Shown here in pieces: positions 8,620-18,020 of a DNA stretch of 64,000 bases. Under the pieces are notes generated by a model. The model was not told the DNA's origin. It did not search any database and saw only the letters and a program-made list of their open reading frames with translations. Source of the stretch: Sphingomonas sp. Leaf242 (GTDB lineage: Bacteria; Pseudomonadota; Alphaproteobacteria; Sphingomonadales; Sphingomonadaceae). How positions within the stretch are numbered: the first letter of the stretch is position 1; the number at the start of each line of letters is the position of its first letter. The DNA is taken from positions 280,756-344,755 of the forward strand of contig NZ_LMLW01000010.1 of NCBI RefSeq assembly GCF_001422045.1, in the 5' to 3' direction. Made by a program: the position numbers and the translations under genes.

Positions 8620-9834
8620 TCAGGTCACGACGAGCCGTTGCGAATATGCCGGATCGCGCCAGCTTTCGGTCTCCACCGTGTCCCGCAATATCTCGCCTGC
8701 GCGCCAGACGTCTTCATGGCTGAGGTACAAGGGGGTCAGGCCCAATCGGAGGATGTCGGGGTCGCGGAAGTCGCCGATTACGCCTTGTGCTATGAGGGCT
8801 TGGGTCAGTTCGTAGGCGTGCGGGTGGCGGAAGCTGATGTGGCTGCCGCGTTTGGCGGGATCGCGGGAGCTGACGCAGTCTAGGCCTAGCGCGTCGCCGG
8901 CTACGGCGAGCAAGTCGAACAGGCGAGCGCTTTTCGTGGCGACGGCGTGCTGGTCGATGTCGGCCCAGAGATCGAGTGCGGTTTCGAGGGCTGCGGTCGA
9001 GAGCATCGCGGGGGTGCCGGCCAGCCAGCGCTTCATGCCGGGGGCGGGGCGGTAGGCATCCTCGAACGCGAACGGCGCGGCGTGGCCCATCCAGCCGGAG
9101 AGTGGGCTGGCGAGCGCCTCCTGCCAGCGCTTGGCGACGTAGAGGAACGCGGGCGCGCCGGGGCCGCCGTTGAGGTATTTGTACGTGCACCCGACGGCGA
9201 GGTCGGCGTTCGCGCCGTTTAGGTCGATCGGGACCGCGCCGACGCTGTGGCTCAGGTCCCAGAGCATGAGCGCCCCGGCGTCGTGCGCGCGATCGGTCCA
9301 GGCGGCCATGTCGAAGCGGTCGCTGGTCTTGTAGTGCACGTGCGTGAGCAGCAGCACCGCGGTGTCGTCGTCGAGTGAAGCGGCAAGGTCCTCGCGGGCG
9401 ACGACCTCCAACCGCGCGCCGGGGACGCAGGCGACTGCACCCTCAGCGATGTGGAGGTCGGTGGGGAAGTTGCCGGCCTCGCTCAAGACCGTGTGACGCT
9501 CCGGGTTGCTACGCAGTCCGGCAACCAACGCCTTGAAAAGGTGCGTCGAGGTGGTGTCACCGATGATCACCTCGTCTGCGACCGCGCCGATCAGGGGCGC
9601 AATCTTAGCGCCGATCCGCTGGGGGGCGTCGATCCAACCTTCGTTCCAGCTTCGGATCAGGCGGTGGCCCCATTGGCGGTTGGCGACGTCGGCAAGCGCG
9701 GCTGGCGTGGCCTTTGGTAATGCGCCGAGCGAGTTGCCGTCGAGGTAGATCACGTCCTCGGGGAGCGCGAACTTGTCGCGGTATGCGGCGATCGGATCGG
9801 TCGCGTCGAGTGCGCGGGCGTCTTCGAGTGTCAC
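8620..9834 (-). CDS. kynU: Kynureninase
   Basis: 404-residue PLP-dependent kynureninase, cleaving kynurenine (or 3-hydroxykynurenine) to (hydroxy)anthranilate and alanine. Diagnostic stretches: VIYLDGNSLGALPK, RSWNEGWIDAPQRIG, IIGDTTSTHLFKAL, LWDLSHSVGAVPIDLN, and the PLP lysine in VGCTYKYLNGGPGAPAF. The GTG start at 9834 overlaps the stop of the upstream hydrolase gene (GTGA), so the pair is translationally coupled. No tryptophan dioxygenase gene is in the window; the pathway is therefore only partly represented here. Confidence 0.95.
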   Translation of the reverse strand: MTLEDARALDATDPIAAYRDKFALPEDVIYLDGNSLGALPKATPAALADVANRQWGHRLIRSWNEGWIDAPQRIGAKIAPLIGAVADEVIIGDTTSTHLFKALVAGLRSNPERHTVLSEAGNFPTDLHIAEGAVACVPGARLEVVAREDLAASLDDDTAVLLLTHVHYKTSDRFDMAAWTDRAHDAGALMLWDLSHSVGAVPIDLNGANADLAVGCTYKYLNGGPGAPAFLYVAKRWQEALASPLSGWMGHAAPFAFEDAYRPAPGMKRWLAGTPAMLSTAALETALDLWADIDQHAVATKSARLFDLLAVAGDALGLDCVSSRDPAKRGSHISFRHPHAYELTQALIAQGVIGDFRDPDILRLGLTPLYLSHEDVWRAGEILRDTVETESWRDPAYSQRLVVT

Positions 9835-10745
9835 TGGGTCTTTCCGAAATAGGACAGGATCAGGCGTTTGGCTTCGGCCCAGGCGGGCGTTTCCGGCGCG
9901 ATCAGTTCGACATGGCCGGTCGCCGGGATGGTGTGGAGCGTGGCGGTGTCGCCGGCCGCGTCGGCCTTGGCGATATAGTCGGTAGCCATGACGAAGGGGA
10001 TGATCCGGTCTTCGCGGCCGTTTATCAGGTCCTGCTTCACGCCGAGTGGCACGAGGCGTGGGACCGAGGTGTCGGCGTAGACGTCCGGATGCTGCGGCGT
10101 GGGCGTGCCGACCAGTTTCGCGACGACTTCGGTGCCGCAGCCATTGTTGGCGTTGGTCGCGGTGGCTTCGAGATCGGGCAGACCGCCGAGGCTGATGACG
10201 TGGCGGATACGGAGCGGATGCGCGGTATGGAGCGGGCTAGACGCTAGGATCTTGGGGCGGGCAGCGAGCCAGAGCGCGAGGTGGCCACCAGCCGAGTGGC
10301 CGATCGCGAGAACGTGGCGCGTATCCAGGTTGAACGTCTTGGCGCTGACCTTGAGTTGGTCCGCAGCCTTCGCAGCGTCCGCGAACGTGCCGGGATAGCC
10401 GCCGCCGGTGCGGTCGACGCCGCGATAGTCGATGTTCCAGACCGCGACGCCGGTGTTCCGCAGGTCGTCGGCGATCCAGTTCATCAGGCTGCGATCGGCG
10501 ATGCTGGTCGTCCAGCAGCCGCCATGCACCATCACGACCACTGGTAACGGTCCCTTGCCGCGCGGAAGCCAGACGTCGACCTTCTGCATTGGGTCGGTGC
10601 CATAGTCGACCGTCGCGTCGGGCATCGGCTTCGGCCGCTTCGTCAGGTCGGGCCAGGTCAGCAACTTGGCCGGCGGGGGAGCGGGCGTCTGCGCCACGAC
10701 GGACGTGGACATCGCGGCGATCGCGAGAAAGGCAAGGCGGATCAT
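9831..10745 (-). CDS. Exported alpha/beta hydrolase, kynurenine-formamidase-like candidate
   Basis: 304 residues with a signal peptide (MIRLAFLAIAAMSTSVVAQ) followed by an esterase/lipase-type alpha/beta hydrolase domain. Oxyanion motif HGGCW (compare HGGxW), nucleophile in AIGHSAGG, acid in NGREDRIIPF and catalytic His in TGHVEL are all present. HGGxW plus GHSAGG resembles the arylformamidase (AFMID) subgroup, and the gene is translationally coupled to kynU, so N-formylkynurenine hydrolysis is a reasonable inference. The signal peptide is odd for that role, since KynU is cytoplasmic. Alternative: a general carboxylesterase. The start at 10745 was chosen because it begins the signal peptide. 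Confidence 0.75.
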   Translation of the reverse strand: MIRLAFLAIAAMSTSVVAQTPAPPPAKLLTWPDLTKRPKPMPDATVDYGTDPMQKVDVWLPRGKGPLPVVVMVHGGCWTTSIADRSLMNWIADDLRNTGVAVWNIDYRGVDRTGGGYPGTFADAAKAADQLKVSAKTFNLDTRHVLAIGHSAGGHLALWLAARPKILASSPLHTAHPLRIRHVISLGGLPDLEATATNANNGCGTEVVAKLVGTPTPQHPDVYADTSVPRLVPLGVKQDLINGREDRIIPFVMATDYIAKADAAGDTATLHTIPATGHVELIAPETPAWAEAKRLILSYFGKTQ

Positions 10746-10869
10746 CGGGTTGGTGTAGCGGGCTCGATCGACCGCGTCATGCGGGCATGTCGTCGCGTCG
10801 CGGCATGCCGCAGGGTTCGTTGCGTTCATGCTTTGATCGTTTCGTTCGCGGCTGCTATCGCTGCGCGCA

Positions 10870-13119
10870 ATGGCCACCGATTTCAAAGATCCGTTCGACT
10901 CCATCGTCGACGCCCCCTTCGACAGCGCGCTGTCCGAGCGGTATCTCGTCTATGCCCTTTCGACGATCACCGCGCGGTCGTTGCCCGACGTGCGCGACGG
11001 GATGAAGCCGGTGCATCGGCGGCTGCTCTGGGCGATGCGGCTGCTCAAGCTCGATCCCGCGCAAGGCTATAAGAAGTGCGCGCGCGTCGTCGGCGATGTG
11101 ATCGGTAAGTATCATCCGCATGGCGACCAGTCGGTCTATGACGCGATGGTCCGCTTGGCGCAGTCGTTCGCGATGCGCTATCCGCTGGTCGACGGGCAGG
11201 GCAATTTCGGCAACATCGACGGCGATAATGCCGCCGCCTATCGCTACACCGAGGCGCGGCTGACGCAGGTCGCGATCGACCTGATGGATGGGCTCGACGA
11301 GGACGCGGTCGCGTATCGCCCGACGTACAACGGCGAGGATCACGAGCCCGAGCTGTTCCCGGGGCTGTTCCCGAACCTGCTGGCGAACGGCGCGAGCGGG
11401 ATCGCGGTCGGCATGGCGACGAGCATTCCGCCGCATAATGCCGCCGAACTGCTGGAGGCGGCGATCGTGCTGATCGATGCGCCCGACGCGGACGATGCGG
11501 CGATTCTGAGCCACGTGAAGGGCCCAGATTTCCCGACCGGCGGGCTGGTCGTCGATCCGCCTGCCGTCATTCGCGAATCCTATGCGACCGGACGGGGCGG
11601 GTTCCGCGTCCGTGCGCGCTGGGAGACCGAGCGCGAGAAGGGCGGCGGCTGGCAGCTGATCGTCACCGAGATCCCGTACGGCGTGCAGAAGGGCAAGCTG
11701 ATCGAGCAGATCGCCGATCTGATCAACGCCAAGCGGCTGCCGATCCTCGCCGACGTGCGGGACGAGTCGGATACCGAGATCCGCATCGTGCTCGAACCGC
11801 GCAGCCGCACGGTCGATCCGCAGATCCTGATGGACGGGCTGTTCCGGCTGACCGACCTCGAGACGCGGATCAGCCTCAACCTCAACGTGCTCGACAAGGA
11901 TCGCACGCCGCGCGTGATGTCGCTGCGCGAGGCTTTGGCGGCGTGGGTCGATCACCAGTTCGTCGTGCTGCGTCGGCGGACCGAGCACCGGCTGGCGAAG
12001 ATCGCCGACCGGGTCGAACTGCTCGACGGCTATCTGATCGCGTATCTCAACCTCGACCGCGTGATCGAGATCATCCGCACCGAGGACGAGCCGAAAAAGG
12101 TGATGATCGCCGAGTTCGCGCTGACCGATCGACAGGCCGAGGCGATCCTCAACATGCGGCTGCGCAGTCTGCGGCGGCTGGAAGAGTTCGAGATCAAGAC
12201 CGAGCGCGACAAGCTCGACAAGGAGCAGGCGACGCTGGCGGCGTTGCTCGCCGATCCGAAGAAGCAGCGCGCGCGGATGAAGCGCGACATGGCGAAGATC
12301 CGCGATCGCTATGGGCTGGAAACGGTGCTCGGCAAACGACGCACGACGATCGAGGAGCACGCGCCGACACGCGACATTCCGCTCGAGGCGATGATCGAGC
12401 GCGAGCCGATCACCGTGATCCTGTCGCAGCGCGGCTGGATCCGGGCGATGAAGGGGCACAATGATCTGGCGAGCCCGGAGGCGTTGAAGTTCAAGGAAGG
12501 CGACGGCCCGGCCTATGCGTTCCATGCGCAGACGACGGACAAGCTGTTGCTCGCGGCGGAGAACGGGCGGTTCTATACGCTGGCGGCGGACAAGCTGCCG
12601 GGCGGGCGCGGGTTCGGCGAGCCGGTGCGCGCGATGATCGATCTCGACGGCAGCGTCGGGATCGTCGCACTGCTGCCCGCGAGCAAGCATCCCAAACTGC
12701 TGGTGGTGGCGACCGACGGCCGCGGCTTTTCCGTGAGCAGCGCCGAAGTGATCGCCGAGACCCGCAAGGGCAAGACGGTGATGACGCCGCGGCCGGGTGC
12801 GCAGCTGAAGATCGTCCGTCCGATCGGGCCCAACGACGATTACGTCGCTGCGATCGGCGACAACCGGAAGATGCTGGTGTTCCCGCTCGCCGAACTGGTC
12901 GAGATGACGCGCGGGCAGGGGCTCCAGCTGCAACGCTATCGCGACGGAGGACTGGCGGATGCGATCACGTTCACGTTCGCCGAGGGCCTGAGCTGGGCGA
13001 TGGGCGGCGGTACCGGTCGGACCAGAACCGAATCGGACCTTGGACCGTGGCGCGCGGCGCGCGGCGCGGCCGGAAGAATGCCACCGACCGGGTTTCCGCG
13101 CGATAATCGCTTTGGCTAG
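10870..13119 (+). CDS. parC: DNA topoisomerase IV subunit A
   Basis: 749-residue type IIA topoisomerase A subunit that decatenates daughter chromosomes with ParE. The breakage-reunion domain contains DGMKPVHRRLLWAM, the quinolone-region YHPHGDQSVYDAMVR, and catalytic Tyr in AAYRYTEARLT. The C-terminal part has GyrA/ParC beta-pinwheel repeats but lacks the full GyrA-box six-blade set, and ends in SGRTRTE-like and RMPPTGFPRDNRF, typical of alphaproteobacterial ParC. Start ATG at 10870 has the hallmark early motif LSERYLVYALSTITARSLPD. It is transcribed divergently from the hydrolase-kynU pair across a 124-base gap. Confidence 0.95.
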   Translation: MATDFKDPFDSIVDAPFDSALSERYLVYALSTITARSLPDVRDGMKPVHRRLLWAMRLLKLDPAQGYKKCARVVGDVIGKYHPHGDQSVYDAMVRLAQSFAMRYPLVDGQGNFGNIDGDNAAAYRYTEARLTQVAIDLMDGLDEDAVAYRPTYNGEDHEPELFPGLFPNLLANGASGIAVGMATSIPPHNAAELLEAAIVLIDAPDADDAAILSHVKGPDFPTGGLVVDPPAVIRESYATGRGGFRVRARWETEREKGGGWQLIVTEIPYGVQKGKLIEQIADLINAKRLPILADVRDESDTEIRIVLEPRSRTVDPQILMDGLFRLTDLETRISLNLNVLDKDRTPRVMSLREALAAWVDHQFVVLRRRTEHRLAKIADRVELLDGYLIAYLNLDRVIEIIRTEDEPKKVMIAEFALTDRQAEAILNMRLRSLRRLEEFEIKTERDKLDKEQATLAALLADPKKQRARMKRDMAKIRDRYGLETVLGKRRTTIEEHAPTRDIPLEAMIEREPITVILSQRGWIRAMKGHNDLASPEALKFKEGDGPAYAFHAQTTDKLLLAAENGRFYTLAADKLPGGRGFGEPVRAMIDLDGSVGIVALLPASKHPKLLVVATDGRGFSVSSAEVIAETRKGKTVMTPRPGAQLKIVRPIGPNDDYVAAIGDNRKMLVFPLAELVEMTRGQGLQLQRYRDGGLADAITFTFAEGLSWAMGGGTGRTRTESDLGPWRAARGAAGRMPPTGFPRDNRFG

Positions 13120-13164
13120 CGCACCGTAAACCAACGACTTAACGCGATATGACGAAATGAACCG

Positions 13165-14883
13165 ATGCGGTTCCTTCAGTTCGTCTTAACGAAGGACGTG
13201 TATGCAATCGGTATGGCATCGACAGCCCCGGATGCGACGACGCACCTGACGACCGCGACCGATCTGGTTTCGCGCGCGCTGGAACTCATTCCGATTCCGG
13301 CCGTGCATATCCATCTCATCGACGGGGCTTTCGAGCTCTTCGCGATGAACCGGGCCTACCGTCTCGCGGGCCTCGGCGTGGTGGCCGAGCGATCGCCGAT
13401 GATCGTCGACCTCGGACCGCGTATTCGGGCGTTTCTCGAGAGTCAGCAGCTGCGGATCGATACCGACTGGACGCTGGGGGATGCGGTCGATTGCCGCTAT
13501 TACCGCGTGACGATGGCGCGGACGTTCGCCTGGATGCACGACCGGTGCACCGTGAGCTTCATCGACCAGACGTCGCAGATCCAGACCGAGCGCAGCCTCC
13601 GACGCGAAATGACGACCGACAGCCTGACCGGGCTGCCGAATCGGGAGGGATTCGAGGAACTGATCGAGACCGTGCCCGACCGTAGCATCAGCGCGGTGCT
13701 CGCGGTCGATATCGATCGGTTCGGTCGGCTGAACTCGTGCCTGGGATCGTTGGCGGGCGACGAGCTGCTGATCACCGTGGCGCGGCGGATCAAGGGTGCG
13801 TTGCGCGGACGCGACATGCTGGCGCGGATCGGCGGCGATCAGTTCGGGATCCTGATGACCATCGACGACGATCGCGAGGAAGCCCACGCGCTCGCCGAAC
13901 GGATCCAGCGGACGCTGACCACGCCGTTCCGGCTGACCGACTACGAGATCAGCGTCGAGTGTTCGGTGGGTATCGCCTATGGTGGGGACGACGCGAGCGA
14001 TGTCGCCGAGCTGATCCGACACGCCCAGTTCGCGGTGAAGCGCGCCAAGGCGAGCGGCCTCGCCGAGAGTTATCTGCCACAGGATTTCGCGATCGCGCGC
14101 GCGCAGTTCAGCATGGAAACCGCGCTGCGCCGGGCGATCGAGAACCGCGAGTTGCGGCTCGCGTATCAGCCGATCTGCGATCTTTCCAGCGGCCGGATCG
14201 TCTCGTTCGAAGCGCTGGCGCGGTGGACCGATTCGAGCGGTCAGCGGCATTGCCCGACCACCTTCATCCCGGTGGCTGAGGAATCCGGGCTGATCGTGCC
14301 GCTGGGGCGCTGGGCAATCGACGAGGCGGCGCGAACGCTGGCCGCCTGGGATGCGCGGTTTGGCGGAGATTGCGGCGTCCGGCTGGCGGTGAACCTGTCG
14401 GCGATCCAGCTCCAGCGCGACGCGATCGCGCCGGTGGTGGAGGCCGCGCTCGCGTCGACCGGGCTCGCGGGCGACCGGTTCACGCTTGAATTGACCGAGA
14501 GCGCGATCGTCACCGATCCGGATCGGATCGCGAAGACGATGCACGCGCTGAAGGCGCTCGGCACGACGCTCGCGATGGACGATTTCGGGACCGGCTATTC
14601 GAACCTCGCCTACCTCCAGAAGCTGCCGATCGACGTGCTCAAGATCGACCGCAGCTTCGTCACCGGCATGCTCGCGGACCGCGACAAGGTCTCGATCGTC
14701 CGCGCGATCCTGAGCCTGGCGCAGGCGCTGGGCATGAAGACGACCGCGGAGGGCGTCGAGACGTTCGACCTGGCGCAGACGCTGACCGCGCTCGGGTGCA
14801 CCTATGGGCAGGGATATTTCTACGCGCGACCGCTCGAAGCGGATGCGGCGTATGCGATGATCGTTCCCGCCGAGGCCGGCTAG
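13165..14883 (+). CDS. GGDEF-EAL domain c-di-GMP signalling protein
   Basis: 572 residues: a PAS-like N-terminal sensory region (about 30-140), GGDEF domain (about 150-305) and EAL domain (about 315-565). The active-site motif reads GGDQF (223-227), with Glu replaced by Gln, so cyclase activity is doubtful, but the allosteric I-site RGRD (214-217) is intact. The EAL domain keeps EAL (349-351), the DDFGTGYS loop (472-479) and KIDRSFV, so phosphodiesterase activity is likely. A second start, ATG at 13213, would remove 16 residues and is preceded by a GAAGGA at rather long spacing; I cannot decide between them. No transmembrane segment is evident. Confidence 0.9.
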   Translation: MRFLQFVLTKDVYAIGMASTAPDATTHLTTATDLVSRALELIPIPAVHIHLIDGAFELFAMNRAYRLAGLGVVAERSPMIVDLGPRIRAFLESQQLRIDTDWTLGDAVDCRYYRVTMARTFAWMHDRCTVSFIDQTSQIQTERSLRREMTTDSLTGLPNREGFEELIETVPDRSISAVLAVDIDRFGRLNSCLGSLAGDELLITVARRIKGALRGRDMLARIGGDQFGILMTIDDDREEAHALAERIQRTLTTPFRLTDYEISVECSVGIAYGGDDASDVAELIRHAQFAVKRAKASGLAESYLPQDFAIARAQFSMETALRRAIENRELRLAYQPICDLSSGRIVSFEALARWTDSSGQRHCPTTFIPVAEESGLIVPLGRWAIDEAARTLAAWDARFGGDCGVRLAVNLSAIQLQRDAIAPVVEAALASTGLAGDRFTLELTESAIVTDPDRIAKTMHALKALGTTLAMDDFGTGYSNLAYLQKLPIDVLKIDRSFVTGMLADRDKVSIVRAILSLAQALGMKTTAEGVETFDLAQTLTALGCTYGQGYFYARPLEADAAYAMIVPAEAG

Positions 14884-14956
14884 ACCCGGCGAATGCATCG
14901 TCGTCACCTCAGCCTCGCCGGGGTGAAGGCTGGAGCCGGGGTGGGGGAAGCGGCGC

Positions 14957-16129
14957 CTAAAGTACCGCTGCTGCGACCATTCCATCCGCGATGACCGCGA
15001 CCCTCGCTGCATCGGGAAAGCCCTCTGCGATCCAGCGCGTCTCGACCTGGCGAAGCATCGCGGCGACCTCCGGCCCCCTGCGCAGCCCACGTTCCACGAG
15101 CGCCCCGCCGGAGAACGGGAACGCGGGCGGCGTCCAGTCCTTGATGGCCGAGACGTCTTCGCCGGCGATCAGGAGGCGGTCGATCGCGACGGTCATGCCG
15201 GTGCGGTAGGCGAGTGCCTGCGGGCCTTCGGTGCCCGGCCCGGCAGTGGCGGCGATCAGGCGTTTGCGGTCGGTGTTCGAGAGCTTCAGACGCGCGCCGA
15301 CGGCTTCGGCCGCGGCGGGCGCGATCGTCATGGCGAGGCGGCGGATCGGGTCCGGGGCAATGCCTGCGTCCGTCTCGCGGTCGGCGAGGAGGGCGAGGCG
15401 CTCGGCACCGGCCGCATCGATCTCCGGCAAAACCGCGCGGAAAATGCCGCGCTCGACCATCAGCGCGACTACCGGCACGGCATTGGCCGCGACCAGCAAC
15501 TTTAGCACCTCGCTTGCGACGCGTTCGCGCGAGAGCGCCATCAGGTCGTTGGCGCGTGCGGTACAGGCGTCGAGCCCGGCTTCGTCGATCGTGGTTCCGA
15601 ACCGGGCGTGGAAGCGGAAGAAGCGGAGGATGCGAAGGTGATCCTCGGCGATCCGCTGCAGCGGGTCGCCGATGAAGCGCACGCGCCGTGCCGCCAGATC
15701 GTCCAGGCCGCCGAAATAATCGAAGATCTCGCCGGTCGCCGGATCGGCGTAGAGCGCGTTCATCGTAAAGTCGCGGCGTGCCGCGTCCTCGCGCCAGTCG
15801 TCGGTATAGGCGATGATCGCATGGCGGCCGTCGGTCGAGACGTCGCGGCGCAGTGTCGTCACTTCGACCGGTCCCGCAGGCGTGACCGCGGTGATCGTGC
15901 CGTGTGCGAGGCCGGTCGGGACCGCCTTGATCCGCGCATCCTGGAGCCGCTCGATCACCTCCTGCGGGGGCAGGCGGGTGGCGATGTCGACATCGGCGAC
16001 GTCGATCCCGAGCAGCGTATCGCGCACCGCGCCACCGACGAAGCGCGACTCGCCCTCCGCCGCGCCGAGAACCTTGGTCAGTGCTTCGAGGCCGTCACGG
16101 TCGCGCCACGGCGCAGCCGGGAGTATCAA
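14957..16129 (-). CDS. cca: CCA tRNA nucleotidyltransferase / poly(A) polymerase family
   Basis: About 390 residues of a class II nucleotidyltransferase that adds or repairs the 3' CCA of tRNAs. The catalytic head has RFVGGAVRDTLLG, DVDIATRLPP (the two metal aspartates), then RDFTMNALY, DYFGGLDDLAARRVRFIGDP and RIAEDHLRILRFFRFHARFG, all diagnostic. The start is uncertain: TTG at 16129 has a GAGG site 5 bases upstream and overlaps the preceding Nudix stop by 4 bases; GTG at 16135 is the alternative. The operon order DUF1285-Nudix-cca is common in sphingomonads and other alphaproteobacteria. Confidence 0.9.
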   Translation of the reverse strand: MILPAAPWRDRDGLEALTKVLGAAEGESRFVGGAVRDTLLGIDVADVDIATRLPPQEVIERLQDARIKAVPTGLAHGTITAVTPAGPVEVTTLRRDVSTDGRHAIIAYTDDWREDAARRDFTMNALYADPATGEIFDYFGGLDDLAARRVRFIGDPLQRIAEDHLRILRFFRFHARFGTTIDEAGLDACTARANDLMALSRERVASEVLKLLVAANAVPVVALMVERGIFRAVLPEIDAAGAERLALLADRETDAGIAPDPIRRLAMTIAPAAAEAVGARLKLSNTDRKRLIAATAGPGTEGPQALAYRTGMTVAIDRLLIAGEDVSAIKDWTPPAFPFSGGALVERGLRRGPEVAAMLRQVETRWIAEGFPDAARVAVIADGMVAAAVL

Positions 16130-16722
16130 GACCACCTCAGACGGCGCGCGAGGTTGACGATCATCGCCGCGGTCGCGCCCCAGATGCGCCGCTCGTTCCA
16201 CATGATCTCGTAATAATGCCGGTCGTGGCCCTGCCATTCGAGCGTCGCCTCGACATGGTTCGCCTCGTCGAGCAGGAACGCGAGCGGGACTTCGAAGACG
16301 CTCGCGACTTCCGCTTCGCTCGGCGTGAAGGCCAGGTCGGGCGGGATGATGCCGATCACCGGCGTCACCTGGAATCCGGTGACGGTGCGATAGCTGTCGG
16401 CCTCGCCGATCACGCGGACCTTGTCGCGCGGGAGGGCGATCTCCTCCTCGGCCTCGCGCAGCGCCGCGGTCACGACGTCCTCGCCGGGATCGATCCGACC
16501 GCCGGGAAACGCGATCTGGCCGGGGTGGCGGCTCATCGTGTCGGTGCGCTGCGTCAGGATCACGCCGGGATCGGCGCGATCGGTCACCGCAATGAGCACC
16601 GCGGCCGGAAGGAGCGTGTCGGCGGCGGTGAGATCGCCGTCATGCTGGTCGCCGGTCAGCAGGATCATGTGCGACCCGGCGCCCTTCGCCAGCGCCGCGG
16701 TCAGCCGTTCCGTCAGGTTCAT
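16126..16722 (-). CDS. Nudix hydrolase, probable CoA pyrophosphatase
   Basis: 198-residue Nudix hydrolase. The Nudix box is GGRIDPGEDVVTAALREAEE, with the upstream RTDTMSRHPGQIAFPGG sequence that defines the CoA-pyrophosphatase (NudL/PCD1) subgroup, so hydrolysis of CoA or its derivatives to phosphopantetheine and 3',5'-ADP is likely. The start at 16722 overlaps the DUF1285 stop (ATGA) and its own stop overlaps the cca start, so translation of the three genes should be coupled. Confidence 0.88.
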   Translation of the reverse strand: MNLTERLTAALAKGAGSHMILLTGDQHDGDLTAADTLLPAAVLIAVTDRADPGVILTQRTDTMSRHPGQIAFPGGRIDPGEDVVTAALREAEEEIALPRDKVRVIGEADSYRTVTGFQVTPVIGIIPPDLAFTPSEAEVASVFEVPLAFLLDEANHVEATLEWQGHDRHYYEIMWNERRIWGATAAMIVNLARRLRWS

Positions 16723-17285
16723 GCAGCGGGCTCCAGCGGGAAGAACGCGCCGTCGCTCCACAGCCCGGCGGGCGTCGCGTCGTCGGCGATCGCGCGCTCG
16801 GCGAGTTCGTAATAGACCGAGCGCACGACCAGCGCCTCCATCCCGCCACGCACCGCGAGGTACGGACGAGGGCCGTCGGTATCCTCGACGAAGCGCAGCG
16901 GATGCTCGGGGCCTGCGGTGACAAGATCGCCGGTGTTGAGCCGGAAGGCGAGCTTCGAGTCGCGACCGCTGCCCTCCGCCTTCATCTCGACCGCGATGAA
17001 GGCGGCGTCCTCGACCTCGATATCGAGCTTTTCGACCGGCGTGACGAGCACGTGGCTGCCGTCGGGCTCGCGGCGCAGGATCGTCGAGAACAGCCGGACC
17101 ATCGCCGGGCGGCCGATCGGCGAGCCCTGATGATACCAGGTCCCATCGCGCGCGATCCGCATCTCGCTGTCGCCGCAATGCGTCGGATTCCATTTCTCGA
17201 CGGGCGGGAGCTTGGCTTCCTCGACCAGCCGCGCGATTTCCGCGAGGCTGAGCGAGGCGATATCGGGGATGGGATCCATGGGCAT
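16719..17285 (-). CDS. DUF1285 family protein
   Basis: 188-residue soluble protein of the DUF1285 family. Recognisable conserved segments are PPVEKWNPTHCGDSEMRIARDGTWYHQGSPIGRP near the N-terminus (quoted in pieces: PPVEKWNP, WYHQGSPI), FSTILRREPDG, LVTPVEKLDIEVEDAPF-like sequence, and LRFVEDTDGPRPYLAVRGGM. No catalytic motif is known to me and the biochemical role is unknown. It is first in a three-gene overlapping operon with the Nudix hydrolase and cca. A second ATG two codons downstream (17279) is an equally possible start. Confidence 0.85.
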   Translation of the reverse strand: MPMDPIPDIASLSLAEIARLVEEAKLPPVEKWNPTHCGDSEMRIARDGTWYHQGSPIGRPAMVRLFSTILRREPDGSHVLVTPVEKLDIEVEDAAFIAVEMKAEGSGRDSKLAFRLNTGDLVTAGPEHPLRFVEDTDGPRPYLAVRGGMEALVVRSVYYELAERAIADDATPAGLWSDGAFFPLEPAA

Positions 17286-17328
17286 GGCGGCGGACTAGGC
17301 GGGCGGGGGGGCTAGGTAAAGCGGCGGC

Positions 17329-17850
17329 TTATGCGGATGCGGTGACTGGCAGGCGCGGACCCAGCATTCCGGTGCCGTCCGGGACCGCTTCGCCGCGGGC
17401 GAGCAGGCGGTGGCGCTCGACCGGGCCGGGCGCGTTCCAGCGGGCGGTGCGGTCTGCGGTGAAGCCGAAGAACCGGCCATAATAGTCGGGATCGCCGATC
17501 AGCATGAGCGCGTTGCCGAGGCCGTTCGCAGCCGCGGCGTCGAGGACCTGCGCGACGAGGCCGCGGCCGATGCCGTCGCCCTGCCGGGTCGGCGCGACGG
17601 CGACCGGACCGACCATCACCAGCGGGCTCTCGCGGTCGTCGTCGATCAGCGCGATCGGCCAGCACTGGATCGAGCCGACCAGCGCACCGTCCTCGACTGC
17701 GGCGAAGCTCAGCGCGGCGATCGGCCTGCCAAGCCCGCGGATCTTGTAGGCGGTGCGCGTGAACCGATCGGGACCGAAGGCGGCATCGAGCAGCATCTCG
17801 ACCGCCGTCGGATTGATCGTGTCGAGGGGAACGAGCGTAATCACCGGCAT
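17329..17850 (-). CDS. GNAT family N-acetyltransferase
   Basis: 173-residue GNAT acetyltransferase. The acetyl-CoA-binding motif A reads VAVAPTRQGDGIGRGLV, preceded by strand LVMVGPVAV and followed by NALMLIGDPDYYGRFFGF, an ending shared with the YhbS-like subgroup of GNATs. The substrate is unknown. The ATG at 17850 is preferred over one at 17991 because homology begins at PVITLVPLDTINPTAVEMLL. It is a single gene, divergent from folB. Confidence 0.87.
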   Translation of the reverse strand: MPVITLVPLDTINPTAVEMLLDAAFGPDRFTRTAYKIRGLGRPIAALSFAAVEDGALVGSIQCWPIALIDDDRESPLVMVGPVAVAPTRQGDGIGRGLVAQVLDAAAANGLGNALMLIGDPDYYGRFFGFTADRTARWNAPGPVERHRLLARGEAVPDGTGMLGPRLPVTASA

Positions 17851-18020
17851 CTCCTGCCCCGAAGGCGTCCGAGCATGAACGGCGAGGGCAGCGCGCTTTA
17901 GCCTTGGCGAGGCTGAACGCAAGAATAACCGGGGGTGAGACTCGCGTAGGAGATCGGCATCGCATCGCCCCGTCGAAGAGCCGACTTTCATCTCGGCGTG
18001 CGTCTGCTAGAGGCGCGGCG

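Noticed and set aside
10855..13134. A 759-codon open frame on the minus strand opposite parC
   Set aside because: Low-complexity Arg/His/Asp/Leu composition, no family motif, and it is exactly opposite a well-conserved gene; long antisense frames are expected at this GC content.
13186..15090. A 634-codon minus-strand frame covering the GGDEF-EAL gene
   Set aside because: Opposite a gene with all catalytic motifs; no motif of its own.
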